Of a stretch of 64,000 nucleotides of DNA, positions 25,427-37,932 are shown in pieces (position 1 is the first letter of the stretch; each line of letters begins with the position of its first letter). The notes below the pieces were generated by a model. It saw only the letters and a list, made by a program, of their open reading frames with translations, was not told the origin of the DNA and made no database searches. The DNA lies in NCBI GenBank assembly GCA_018105865.1, contig CM030835.1, forward strand, positions 1,385,816-1,449,815, in the 5' to 3' direction. A program made the position numbers and the translations under genes. This DNA is from Metaphire vulgaris. Taxonomy: Eukaryota > Annelida > Clitellata > Crassiclitellata > Megascolecidae.

Positions 25427-28400
25427 GTGTTATTTGATTGGTAATTGGTTTTAGTCAGTTTCAATTGTTTTGACTGAAAGCAGTCTATTAAAATTTGATG
25501 TTTTGCAGTTTTTTCTGAAGCTGACAGTAATCCATTAAATTCTTTATCAATAAATCTATCACAATAGGGTACTGACTTGGAAAATTACTATTCTTCTAGA
25601 TGTTGCTTTTCTCAAGACAAAACACAAGGTGCCTTTACCAAGTTCATCAAGACATTTGTCTAAAAAATCAGCAGAAGCTGAGAACTTTAAGAAATTTGAA
25701 AACAGTCTGGGTGACAACATCTTCACCGATAACTCCAATGAAGGGCTGATTGACGAGGTACAGTTGTTGCCTTGGTCTGATGAGCTCAAGAAAAAATGAT
25801 TATTTAAAGTTGTTTTAAATGATTGATTTAAAATTAATTGTTTTATTGTTATAGTTTAATGGTATTGAGTTTGCTATAGTGATGATGATGACGATGACGA
25901 CGGCTTTCAAAAGCCGAGCATACTCAAAATTTGAAACATTTGATTAGTTTTCGTTAATGGGCCAATGTTAAAGAACTGCTGATTAGCGTCAATGTTAATG
26001 CTATATTGGTTTGAATGTTGAGTCTGGCTTTGTTTTCAAGAGATCCTTTGTGATTAATAAACACAAAGAAAAGAATATGTCTACAGAAGGAGCTGAAACA
26101 GGTGGGTAGTTGGTCTAATTAAATTTTTCTCTGCCAGTTGAGACTAGATTGTTACTGTTGCTTAGAATGGATGTTCAAGAATTTTATTGAGTAGTTTGTA
26201 TAGTTTTGATGTGCTTTTGTGTTTTCAGGGTAGAGGTACAGATTTTGTTTAATTTTGTTGGTGAAATTACCTGGGTTAAATAGAAAACATTGATTCTTGC
26301 TGGCAAGAAATTTGGAAAAGTAGTGGCAGGGATCACGAATATGAAAATTGTGATTTTTCTATGGTTTATAAATATAGAACACATAATTAAAGGGTAAATG
26401 ACCACTTAAGTTTTCTTTTGATTTCAGAAATGTTGTCAAATTCGTATAACAGGAAAACATGGCCTGATGGTGACCCATGGAAAGCAGACGTGGCAACGAG
26501 GCCAGAGTTAAACAAAATGTCAACCGACACGCCTTTCATTCCACTATCAGTGGAAATGTTTGCAGCATCATCGTCCAGCGATTCGGACAGCAATCGAAGC
26601 TCTCCGATAGATCCAAACACATTTGAACTGCCAGAAAAAAAATCCTTTTCTAATTCATACAAGGACCAGACCAAGCCCGACCAGTGTCACCACGAAGACT
26701 TTAATAACACCACCTCCTCGCACAGACGTGAATTCGAGGGACCGAACGAGCCTCCGTTTTTCCGTTCTTCTTCGGAGGTAATCGACAACGAGTCTTGTGC
26801 TACTTCTTCGAATCTTGACGCATCTCAAGAACAGCTTTCATCAAAAGAGCACATGTTGCAGGTCGCATCGTTATTCGTTGAAGCTGGAGAGAAAATAACG
26901 CAGCAGGCTTTCAGTTCATCAGCTTCAAGATTACCTTTGCAGACTACAGGTGAGTTACTGTGTTTATCTGATTACTTTTTCGAAGGTTTCATCCGCCATT
27001 TCGCCTTGCTTCAGTTTCATCTTATAAGCCACGGTCTCCCGAACGTTTTGCAACTGTGACCCACCTCAGCGGTTTTGTAACGTGCCACAACCCGCCAGCC
27101 ATTAGATCATATGTGACTCCATGTAATAATAATTAAATAGTTTGCAGATGTAAAATAATTTTAATAGAATTCACTTTTCTTGCATCTTATTATAATGAAG
27201 ATTTGACTGAATCTTTGTGCAGTGAGTGACCTGTTATTTTGCTTTTATGTGTAAATCAGGTCCTTTGGAGTCCGACAGTTTTACAGTTATTTCTCCCAGA
27301 AAAGATGTCCATCATAAGACGGTACAGGAATTGTACTATGAAGGTCACGAGTCACCACAAAAATCATGTGATGCAGATCGTTGTGTTAAGAGAGTAAAAT
27401 ATGGCGACACAGTATATGGTTAGTTATACTGATTACTGAGCATACACCTTCTAGTTATGGTAGATGTTTGATATTTATTTAGGGCGAAATGTTATATTTT
27501 GTTCAAGTGTGTAGTGATTATGGCTTGTCTTTTTTATTGCAAATTTGCACCCATTGGTGTCTGATATCGTATTTATAATTTGTTAGCATTTCTGTCTGTT
27601 TACAATTCTGTGGCTTAACTTGTATAGGCTGCATTTTCACCGACAGCTTACTTACTTACTCTTTTGTCATAATCATAATCATAACAATATTTAATAATAC
27701 ATTTTTATAGCACCAATTCTAATACACAAAGAGACTAATTTGTGATGCCCCGAATCCATGCGTAGAAGAACATGAGTATATTGTCTTTGTGTGAAGTTTG
27801 AATTTTTCAGAAATTATAGCACTTGTTCTAATTTTTTTAAATTTTTATCTTCAAGGTGAATTATTAGAACCTGGAACAGATGCTGTTGATCTTACCTATA
27901 AGTCTTACCTGCAAGACTATAACGGTGAGTTTGTTATCTAATCTTTTTGGTTTTAAAGTTTCAAAAAATCTAAACTGAAACCTCCTCCTATCTGTGTTCA
28001 TGTCTAAATATACTAACAATTTGCTACCGCAGCTATTTTATGAAATGAAATTTTTTACTGTTAGTAAAAATATAGGCCTGCATACTTTTTATATGAGAAC
28101 TATTGAGCACTTTAATTAATATTCCCTATGCACGTACAAACATCAGATTAATTATTCACAGTCAGATTCTTTTGTCCACGTATATGGAGTTCTCTACCTA
28201 CTATGCTAACTGACATATTATTAAACTTAAATAAATTTGAATATAAATTAAAACAATATATCTTAGAAGAATAAATGATTTGTATATCTACCCATTTACT
28301 TAAGAGATTAGGTAATCAATAATATACTCCTGTTACATACTAATCCACCACTAGTTAAATATACTTTCCAAATTACCAACATATTGACATTATGACTTCC

Positions 28401-30853
28401 ACCTACTTATCTGTATGTAGGACACCGACTTACGGGAATTATATTCCCTTTGGTATCTCTTGTCTCCAACTAGCAATCTGCAAGTGCACTTTTAGAAATC
28501 TAACATATAAAAAAGGTGTCTGTGTCATTTCGTGCTCTGTCTTTTACAATTTTAGAGCCAATTGACTTGACAAAGACAACTTTTGCCACACAGTTCACAC
28601 CTAAGCCCAGTCAGTCGCACCGGTTTTGTCCAGAATTATGGAAACATACAAACGAAGAGACTTTGAATGAAGAAATTGTAAATGCAGTATTACGTGACAT
28701 AGATTCAGAAGGTAAAAGTAGTGTAGAAATATGATCTAATTTAATCATTTGGGTTAGAGCTTTTAACAATTAGTGATGCATAAGATTTATTAAAGGCTGC
28801 AGTGAAGCTAGACAGTTTGTATAATTAAATGAAACAGTATTTGCATCTATAAATTCAAAAAACTTGTGAAATTTATTAAGTTAATAATTAAGGCTTCTTA
28901 TGAGTTGTGTGGTCTAAGCGGAACATATGACTTTCTTTAATTCAAGTAACTGAATTATATTTGTAATTGTTATCAATGCTATTTATGCTGTTGCTTTTCC
29001 ATAAAAGTTACTGGAACAGTTGAGAAGTTGGTCTTGTACATTTTATGCATAAATAATTTGTCATTTTTTGCATTCTATTGATAATTATGTGCTTATGTGC
29101 ACTGTTATAGAGCCATACTTTTGGTTTCTGGCACTTATGTTCTCTGCGTCATATTTGATTGATGCTTTAATTATCTGTTGATTTCGTTTCAGGCATAGAC
29201 TTTCTGCCCACAGACTCGATTGAAGGCATCCGAATGAAAGCAAAACACGGAGAGGAGGTGCTCGTGTCAAAAGCAAAGCTGCTTTGTCAATGGGAAAATC
29301 GCCTGATGAGGTGGGAGACGGAGCTTCAGGCTACCGAGGCAGCGTGCTACTGGAAGAACAAGTTGCTTGACATGGAACTAGCCAAAAACTGCATTCCTGT
29401 TCAGAACGATCAGCATCGAGTTGGAATCACTCGTGGAAGTGACCAGCAGAACTCCACGCGTGTTGTCCGTGACAGTACAGAAGTAGCCGCGAGACTTATA
29501 CTGCCTGGAAATGATCGCTGCCCGCAAGTTGGCTTGGGATTGCAATCGAATATGGATGTTCGGGTGCTTCCTGAAGCAGCGCAAACGTTTCCCAGAAATA
29601 ATGCGAGTACCGTGTCGATAAGACAGTTGAAAAATGGGTCGTCATTTTCATCTGGGAATTCTATTGCTTCAGTAATAAATCGCACCAATTTATTGCCAAG
29701 CAAAAGGGAACGATCAAATTACAGAAAACAATGTAAGGCAATGGTGAATAAGTCATTGTCGAAAACAAATAGGAAAACTAATGCCCTTCCAGAGAAAAAG
29801 TTGCATGTTTGTTCTTTGGACGAAACTTGTCGTCCTCGTTTTTCTTTACAGATTCCTACAGCAATAACCGATAATCAACCTTCATTAAGAAATTTCCCCT
29901 CTGTGATTTGCAAAGTTGACTTTGACAATAATTTGCTTTGTGCTAAAACTGATACCTTCTGTAAGGAAGAAGTTAGTGTGGAAGATCCTGTTGACAAATC
30001 CAAGAGCATTTCTGATTCAGAGGTGCTAGTTTGTGCTAGACTTGTTCCTCAAACAACAAATGAACCATTTTTTTCATCGTCAACCCCCTCAATTTCTGAA
30101 CCGTTGCTGCCTTCTGTAGGTCGTGTCTCACCTGTTCCAGTTATTAATTCACCTGTTGATGAGTCGTTTGATTTAAAAGAATCGAAACACAGGTCAGCTG
30201 GCTTCCAACGGATCGATTGTGCACACATACCTTCAGGTACAGTTTTCCGAGACGGCCAAGACTCGGACTGTGAAAGCGGTCTTGTCATTGAGACATCTGA
30301 CGAGGAAGAAAAGTTGATTGAGGAAGATAGAAAAATGCAAACACATTCAAAAAATTGGACGATTAGACGATGTTCTGATCAAGAAAACAGCACAATTGAA
30401 GCACAAAAGCCGATGATTTGCAATAAACGGACTATTGAAGCAGAAAACTTTTCGGTCGAGAAAAGACTCGTTCCGATGTTGAACAACACCGAATCTGCAA
30501 ATGCAGGATCCATGCCGGACGTGCCTTGCTCCTTCGTCAGCTCAAATTCACAAGTGTTCGTTCCATCGCCGAGAAACTCGGGGAATCGTTCGCCTGCCGG
30601 ACATCGACTGGAAGAATTTACCGAGTGGCTGCGAAAAAAGACGCAGTTGCTCTGCAAGGAAGCGTCAGAAAGTTCAACAAATATTGTCCCATTACTAGAT
30701 TCAGTGCAAGTGCATGAAGAAGACTACTGCTGTACTGGAAATTCACCAGTGACCAGAAAAAGAATGTCGAGCACTACAAATGAGGAAGAGCAAAATACCA
30801 ATCGTTCGTCTCCCTACAAGATATCGTGCAATGACACACTAAATCTCCGTTAA
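23574..30853 (+). CDS. IRF-like DNA-binding protein with long C-terminal tail (nine exons, one-base frameshift in exon 1)
   Basis: Exons: 23574-23867 (ATG at 23689), 24956-25142, 25600-25757, 26041-26101, 26428-26949, 27260-27418, 27856-27924, 28556-28711 and 29193-30853. Allowing one missing base in exon 1, phases are consistent and give about 1,050 aa. Residues about 1-120 form an IRF winged-helix domain: RPWLENML, GLVWHD, IPWKH, KDWS, EWAKNTGR and RCAFNKAPDIEE. These supply the five-tryptophan signature that binds GAAA-type DNA sites. The exon-2 donor is uncertain: AAG|gtattt is the better motif but breaks the frame, while GG|gtctga at 25142 keeps it. Exon 9 starts with a Trp/Leu/Glu-rich, possibly helical segment (AKLLCQWENRLMRWETELQ), then runs into Ser/Asn/Glu-rich sequence. 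Known IRFs are much shorter (about 325-560 aa) and mostly carry an association domain, which I cannot find here. It is probably a nuclear transcription factor. The subfamily is not assignable. Confidence 0.8.
23689..23867 (+). CDS. exon 1 coding part: first half of the IRF DNA-binding domain, frameshifted
   Basis: The 23689 ATG opens a frame reading through RPWLENML. From about 23748 the IRF homology (ASGKIHGLVWHD, then FRIPWKHRSKKDW) continues in another frame and leads in phase to the GTG|gtaaga donor. One extra base at about 23748-23750 (TTG CAA read as TTG GCA) would join them exactly. The ATG at 23733 in the second frame would lose the conserved RPWLE tryptophan, so it is a poorer start. 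Likely causes are an assembly or read error, an allelic indel, or gene decay. Intact downstream exons favour error or polymorphism. Confidence 0.75.
24026..24194. mobile_element. hAT-like short element in IRF-like intron 1, perfect 8-bp duplication
   Basis: It runs from CAGGGTTATTTCTAGG to AAATATCCCTG. Identical ATTTTATG 8-mers lie at 24018-24025 and 24195-24202. The interior has 'gggggtgt' repeats and no coding capacity. A second, more decayed relic with 'gatgacctttcttgcgtgtc' follows at about 24215-24350. Confidence 0.85.
25384..25422. repeat. (CT)n run in IRF-like intron 2
   Basis: A pure CT dinucleotide run. It resembles a polypyrimidine tract, but no exon in phase follows it directly. 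Confidence 0.9.
28115..28290 (+). pseudogene. decayed LINE C-terminus in IRF-like intron 7
   Basis: Two adjacent frames read NIPYARTN and then RFFCPRIWSSLPTML, followed by LNKFEYKLKQYI and a stop. This resembles the 'R-T-N ... F ... P-x-x-W-N-S-L-P ... F-K-x-K-L' C-terminal motif of many non-LTR retrotransposon reverse transcriptases. A frame change in the middle shows it is dead. The clade cannot be named from this much sequence. Confidence 0.55.
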
Positions 30854-32350
30854 TTCAGTATGTGGAGTCAAATTTTGCTGAGACTGCATTCGCATGAAAT
30901 ATTTAAATGGCGTTTCCATTTGTGTGATAGTAAACTGAGTTTTGATGTCAATGTGAATTGAAAGTCTATTGACCGAGAATAATGAATTTAGTGTGGAGGC
31001 AAGAGAGTTTTGACTGTTATGGTAAAACAGCAGGTTTATTTCAACTATTTCAACATTTTTTAGTGTCTACCTCTTGATGTGTCAAAAGTCCTTATCACCT
31101 TTGCCACCTCTTCTATTTGAAACTTGCCGTTTTACGACTGTTAATTATGTGCTAGTTATTTGACTGCTGTTTTTTCAGACATTGCTTGTCGGTATGCTGT
31201 CTGTTGTTCAGTAATATTAAAGACCTCAGAGTTTAATGATGTTCTTGAGCTATGTTCGATGCTAAACTGACATTCACGTTTGTCCGAAGAATACAGGGTT
31301 TACTTGTTATTTCAATCCTAGGAAACGTGATAGTAAGGCATGTTATGACATAGCATGTTGATGGAAAGGTATTGTCCTTGTGTTGATTTGTCTGAAATTT
31401 ATGTGGCAATGAATATTGTTGATCAGTGAACATTTTCTAAAGTAACTTCAGGTTTATTCGATTTGCTCAAGACTTTGTGTGCTGTTCAGTCAATGTGCAA
31501 ACTATTTGTCATCTGAATGTGCTTTTGATGTGCTGTCAATTTATAATCGAGAATTGCATTATCTAAATTACATTTGCCATTTCAATATGGTAAACACTGA
31601 TTATATTATCACACTGCAAATAATTTTTAGTTGTACTGATTTCATGTTTTTCCAAAATACTGTAAAGTACATTTCCAATAGCTGTACAAATGTACATGCC
31701 GAAGCATTTTAAATGTTGATAAAGACAATATGCTGTAGATTTAGTGGTTATAATTATTGCCCTCTCCATTTTACAGTCAAGTGGTAATGTTGCCAATTTT
31801 CAGTCACAATACTGAGGAAACAAGTAATTCATTATCAGATTTTAGAACTAGATAAAAAACTCATCTTTTCACCTGGCTTATCCATCATAGGCTGTCATCT
31901 GGTTGTCTGGTCTCATATCCTGGATTTGTCTTGGATCTTGTGCAAATGTGATTGTGTTGTGCATCAGCTGACATTCTATGCATCAAGAAGTGGAGCTATA
32001 GAATTTGACAATTAGATGAGAAATCAATTCAACAACTTGCAGGCTTTGTGGCCAGTAATTTTCTGTGCTTTGTACAGCTTTTATCATGTTTGTGTGATTT
32101 GTAACAAAGTTTTTTATAACTCTTTGTAAACAATTTTTGACTTGTGTTCTTTACTGTAAAAGTTTCTCTTGCAATCATTATGGATAACTAATGCCTTGTC
32201 TGCTACTCAATTTACTGGTGGTTATGATAACAAAGCCTTGTTGAGAACATGTACAGCAGTTTTGACTTTTTACGAAATGTAAAGATTGCATTCTTGTTAT
32301 CGGTTGGTTGATGAAACGCCTCCGTCTCGTCCCAATGGGACGAGGTATCT
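30854..32350 (+). other. 3' flank / probable 3' UTR of the IRF-like gene
   Basis: T-rich, largely repeat-free sequence follows the stop at 30853. An ATTAAA-type signal occurs near 31215 ('gtaatattaaagacc'), but the true polyadenylation site cannot be chosen. No further exon is seen. Confidence 0.45.
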
Positions 32351-32582
32351 TTGCACCCTTTTAATAAGGGAAAGGGATTTAAACCTTGGTTGGATCGACT
32401 TTTGGGGTTTGCACTAAACTGTTATGAAATTTTGGTATTAACCTCTACCCCTCGACACGGCCTGACAATCACAAATCTGATGCTCATCAGATGCTTAGCT
32501 CCAGATTCTGCTGACTCGCGGTCATCCATGAGCACAGCAACTGTCGAATACAGCCAGGATGTCCAAATATGCTGTATTTTGG

Positions 32583-32585
<3 letters not shown>

Positions 32586-32655
<70 letters not shown>
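32586..32655. repeat. (TA)n microsatellite
   Basis: About 70 bp of pure TA in the intergenic space between the two convergent genes. A second TA-rich block with 'tactgtata' interruptions lies at 34727-34826. Confidence 0.95.
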
Positions 32656-32658
<3 letters not shown>

Positions 32659-32876
32659 GGTGGCTCACGATACTATGGGAAAGATAAAAAGTTTAATTTT
32701 AGGTTCTCCACAAGGCTGCCCTTGTTACACTATGTAAAAAGAGTGTGCAGGCAGGTTTTTGTACATATTGATGCATATTTGAAGGTCGCTACCAGAAGCA
32801 ACTCCTTACTGCTGACTGTTTAATTACTCATTTGATTTGGGCGGCTGATGATGAAGGGTTTGCCTCTCGGTTCTTT

Positions 32877-33129
32877 TTAAGCGCCCTCTTATCTCTCGAT
32901 TAATTTTTAGACAATTGACAGAAAATAGATTTCTCAAAGACTTTGTATAGTGCCGTTTCAAATGGCTCATTTTCTTCGTGGCATTTCGAAGGCTCTAGAA
33001 AAAAAGTGACAGAATATATTGACCATTCTAGTACTGTTCGACAGAACAAAGATGGGGACACAAGAATATGTGGTATTAATTCATTTCATCACTCTTCTGA
33101 ATTTTTAGACATTTGACAGTGAATAGATT
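32877..33129. repeat. dispersed repeat R (related to 12881-13060 and 13433-13534)
   Basis: It contains 'gcgccctcttatctctcgat', 'gacaattgacagaaaatagatttc', 'aaagactttgtata', 'ttcttcgtggcatttcgaa', 'gctctaga' and 'aagatggggacacaagaa'. The same blocks occur in rearranged order around 12.88-13.53 kb. The last of them also occurs inverted near 3225-3270. Confidence 0.7.
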
Positions 33130-34363
33130 AAGGGGTTAAACATCTATACAATGTATAGCCACCATTATTATATTTTGCAATATAGACACATTAATAGGGT
33201 GGAAAGTGACGGATTTTTCTAGTCCACTGACATCACTGCAAGGCGTTTGAGGGTTCTAAAGAGAAATTTGGGTGAAATATCGACATGAATTTTTGGGTCG
33301 CCGGAAAATTTTTCATGGACTATAGTCCAAGGTTTTTTTTCGAAATTTGAGCGAAAATTTGCGGTGTCGTAGGGATTTCATATTTGCACCGATTGAAGCC
33401 CAGTCGATGCCTACAAGGAATCTGGACCCGCATTTTGGATATCTATCAGGTGTCTGACTGCTTTAAGGGGTTAAACATCTATGCAATGTATAGCCACCAT
33501 TATTATATTTTGCAATATAGACACATTAATAGGGTGGAAAGTGACGGATTTTTCTAGTCCACTGACATCACTGCAAGGCGTTTGAGGGTTCTAAAGAGAA
33601 ATTTGGGTGAAATATCGACATGAATTTTTGGGTCGCCGGAAAATTTTTCATGGACTATAGTCCACGGTTTTTTTTTCGAAATTTGAGCGAAAATTTGCGG
33701 TGTCGTAGGGATTTCATATTTGCACCGATTGAAGCCCAGGCAATATAGACACATTAATAGGGTGGAAAGTGACGGATTTTTCTAGTCCACTGACATCACT
33801 GCAAGGCGTTTGAGGGTTCTAAAGAGAAATTTGGGTGAAATATCGACATGAATTTTTGGGTCGCCGGAAAATTTTTCATGGACTATAGTCCAGGGTTTTT
33901 TTTCGAAATTTGAGCGAAAATTTGCGGTGTCGTAGGGATTTCATATTTGCACCGATTGAAGCCCAGTCGATGCCTACAAGGAATCTGGACCCGCATTTTG
34001 GATATCTATCAGGTGTCTGACTGCTTTAAGGGGTTAAACATCTATGCAATGTATAGCCACCATTATTATATTTTGCAATATAGACACATTAATAGGGTGG
34101 AAAGTGACGGAGTTTTCTAGCCCACTGACTTCACTGCAAGGCGTTTGAGGGTTCTAAAGAGTAATTTGGGTGAAATATCGACATGAATTTTTGGGTCGCC
34201 CGAAAATTTTTCATGGACTATATAGTCCAGGTTTTTTTCGAAATTTGAGCGAAAATTTGCGGTGTCGTAGGGATTTCATATTTGCACCGATTGAAGCCCA
34301 GTCGATGCCTACAAGGAATCTGGACCCGCATTTTGGATATCTATCAGGTGTCTGACTGCTTTA
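33130..34363. repeat. satellite-like tandem array, four units of up to 335 bp
   Basis: Units start with AAGGGGTTAAACATC at 33130, 33465 and 34028, so the full unit is 335 bp. Between the second and third such starts, one unit ends early at about 33738 and the next begins 47 bp into the unit, giving four copies in total. Copies are more than about 95% alike by eye. Landmarks are 'cactgacatcactgcaaggcg', 'cgacatgaatttttgggtcg' and 'tcatggactatagtcca'. Short open frames in it are not conserved as genes. Confidence 0.9.
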
Positions 34364-34725
34364 AGACTTTTAAGCTAAGACTCTCTTACGTTTACCCTAA
34401 AGACGCTGGACTCTTTGCTAACCCTACTTAATTTAATTTACCTATTAAACTGATTGAAAGGCTGATACTGCATTTTATTATTTTGGATTTCAATCTGTTA
34501 TAGGTAAGTTGAATGGTTTGCATTACACTAATACAGTGCGGCAGACAGTAATAAACTGCTCATTTTCTGATTATCGTATACATACAACAAGAAGTTGCAA
34601 TTGGTAGCTACCTCTAAATATCGTCAGATCATCATAAAATTTTGCATATCTATTACTAGCATCAAGTGGAACATGTGCAGCCTTGTGGAGAAACAATTTT
34701 TAACTTTTTGTTTTTTTGGCCCTTA

Positions 34726-34761
<36 letters not shown>

Positions 34762-34782
34762 TGTATATATACTGTATATATA

Positions 34783-34831
<49 letters not shown>

Positions 34832-37720
34832 CTGATTTTGTAGTATCATGAAATCCTTGACAATTTACTGAGCCTGAAAACTTTTGGTGACAAAACTATT
34901 ACCCAAAATCCACTTTCTCAAGCCTCAGAATTTGTAAGCCTTCTCCGGTTTTGAGAAATATGGCCATCACACATTTCATGATCTCTTGTAGCAACCATTA
35001 ACTGATGTTCAGTGCATATAAGGAAGTTACATATGTTATTTATGTAATTCAATGAAAAGTGAAAACATTTAAAATAATTACATTCCACCAGTTTTCATTC
35101 AAACTTCTACTACAAGACTAACAAATTATTGAAAGACGAGACCGTACCTAACCTTTCAACCGATGTTACGAGAGTTACATGGTGACGGTGACTTCATAGT
35201 TGACATATAATTTGAAATGTATAATACAATATAAATGGATGTCCATGCAGTACAGAAACTTCCAGTTATCACGCAATTCATATCAATATTTCAGTTTCTT
35301 TACAACTATTTATTACATCGCCAATATATTTAATAAATACATTTGCAAGCGTCCGAGAATGACACCAATGTAGATCCACCAAAGATTCTTAAAATCAACA
35401 AGCAAAACAGCAAAATAATGCTTGGAGATATTCAGCCCAATTGATCTCAACTAATCAAAAACCTAATCACTATGACTGAACAACAAAGACAATAGAACCT
35501 GTTTCTAAGAGACAGTGCAAGGTAAGCAAAACAAAGGACAAAGATGGGGCTGAACTGTAGAAACTTACCTACTGTTAAATGTCTTGCCATTGAAATACAA
35601 GTAACGCTACACATACATTTGCGAATAAAGATTTATATATCAAAGTAATCATTTTACGGCTTGATACAAACTGTTCATCAGCATTAAGCCTATGCAAAAA
35701 ATAACTCGACACCACTGGTTGCTTGAAACTATATTTCTTATTTGCTTTGCTTTTTCACACAAATGCATAAAGGACTGATACCACACACATAATATAACAA
35801 ATGAGAATATTGATCAGTAAAAATGAAATACATAGAAAGATCAGCTTGATAATAAACTATTTCGATAAATTATATGCCTAGGGTATTCTACCCTAATTAC
35901 ACAAAATGCACAGCTAAACAAACAGGGACACGATGTACAATTGTACATAGCACGGTAGCATACACTGTACATGTACTCGTGCATTTTAACGGTATGCTCT
36001 AAACACGACCTTGAATCCAACAGCCTAATTAAACTTTAACAAAAATCATCTGTCAAAAGTAGTACTAGAGATGTACAGTTACAAAGGTTGCTTCAAACTC
36101 TCCTCACATGTGTATTAGACTCGAAGGAATCTTCATCAAAAACTATTAAAACCAGTAACACACACGTTGCTTTCAACTAAAGAATCAGCTTAAGCACACA
36201 TCAGGACCTTTTTAAATCATCACATAAAGTTTTGCACTTAATGGAAATATGAAGCACGCTGTTCCATCGTGAGCCCATGTAATCAATTTCAAAAACTGCA
36301 TCTGAATAGCTCAAGACATGGGAGAATTATATACCAGGTAATAAACACTGTTGCAAATGCTACATTTAAGGATATTCTAAACCACCCAATCTGTGTACAG
36401 TACATGAAATATAATAGCAGACAATTCAGATTTTCGTTTTGAAAGACCAATAAATGGCAAAAGTCAATCATTAATGGTAGGTAGTTATAGCTATAATACC
36501 GAGTTATACTCAATGTCATCAAAGACAATGCTGTATGAAATCACAAGGAATTGAAACCCGACATTTCAAAAATTCATTCAAACAAAAGCACACACTATAG
36601 AATCACGGTTACACACACAAATAATCTGTATATAAATAATCATTTAAAAGTGGTCTGAATCATGATCAATACAGTATATTCAAACAATCCTCCCTTGCTA
36701 TGATTCAAAATCAATATATTCAAACATTCTTCTCTTACTAAGCTATTACTGATAATTAGTAATAATAATGGTTTGATTCCGAGTTCCCAACTATTCTACC
36801 ACATCAAGTCTCGTCTACTCATGCACAACTGCTGGTCTTCTATATCCAGGAGTGTGTGATCGAACGATAATAATTTGAATTTAAGATAACATTAGTGCGT
36901 TTCAAAAGTTCAATACGGGATAGCACCTCAGTGTTCATTTAAACGGGCAGTGTTCAGTTAAGATTACCAGTTATAAACCATGCACTTAAACCACATGCCG
37001 ACAATCAAACTACAATCACAACAAATTACACAGACAGCAAACAAATGAAACAAGTAATATCAAATCTAAATTAGTCATAATTTTAAGCAATGACAAAAAA
37101 TAAATAGAAATAGACAAAGTTTTTTTTGACAGATTTTGATAATTTACCAGCTGAAAAAATTAAATTGAAACACTCCCCACCTTATAAATGAGACAGCATC
37201 CCATCGCAAGAAACCCGCAGAGAATCACAACACTAGCACGCTTAGAACTGTGCAGCTGCTACGAAGAAAATCATGCTCTACTCGAAACATCGAAAAACAA
37301 AACGATTGCCCATATTTTACATGCTTCTTTACTGTCCCGTTAAATTATGCATACGTAATCAATTGATCTGATCGTACAATACACAAATGCCTATCCATAC
37401 AAATGGTTGTACAGCATATCTGCAGAGCACATCGCAACACTTTCACACATTTCAAAATAGAACTACTCAAAGTAATAGACTTTAATACTTCTAATCTGAT
37501 ACGGGGAAATGAAAATCGCACACACACACACTGTCCTGTGCTAAGCTGGCAAGTAACAATAACTAACAAGTCATTTGTAATTTTCCTAAAATTCAGAAGC
37601 CAACACGATTCAAATCATACTCAAGGAACGTACACAGTTCATACGGTTATTCCAGCAGCCTGGTTAGGATTAGTGTCCCTCCTGAACTCTCTTTCTCTCT
37701 CTTCCCTTTCTTTCTCTTAT
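34364..37720. other. intergenic / probable 3' UTR side of TOP1
   Basis: AT-rich sequence with no convincing coding region on either strand. On the minus strand this is downstream of the TOP1 stop and probably includes its 3' UTR. Many TTTATT (AATAAA on the minus strand) candidates prevent choosing a polyadenylation site. Confidence 0.45.
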
Positions 37721-37865
37721 TCAAAAGTGATAGTTCTTGTCAGCCATGTCTATTGCCCAAGCAAACTTCTCTCTCTGTGTCTTGTTGTACACTTTTTCAA
37801 TTGGCACTTCCCATTTCTTACACCTAAAATAAGCCAAATATGAAACAGAACTAAAATAAATATTT

Positions 37866-37932
<67 letters not shown>

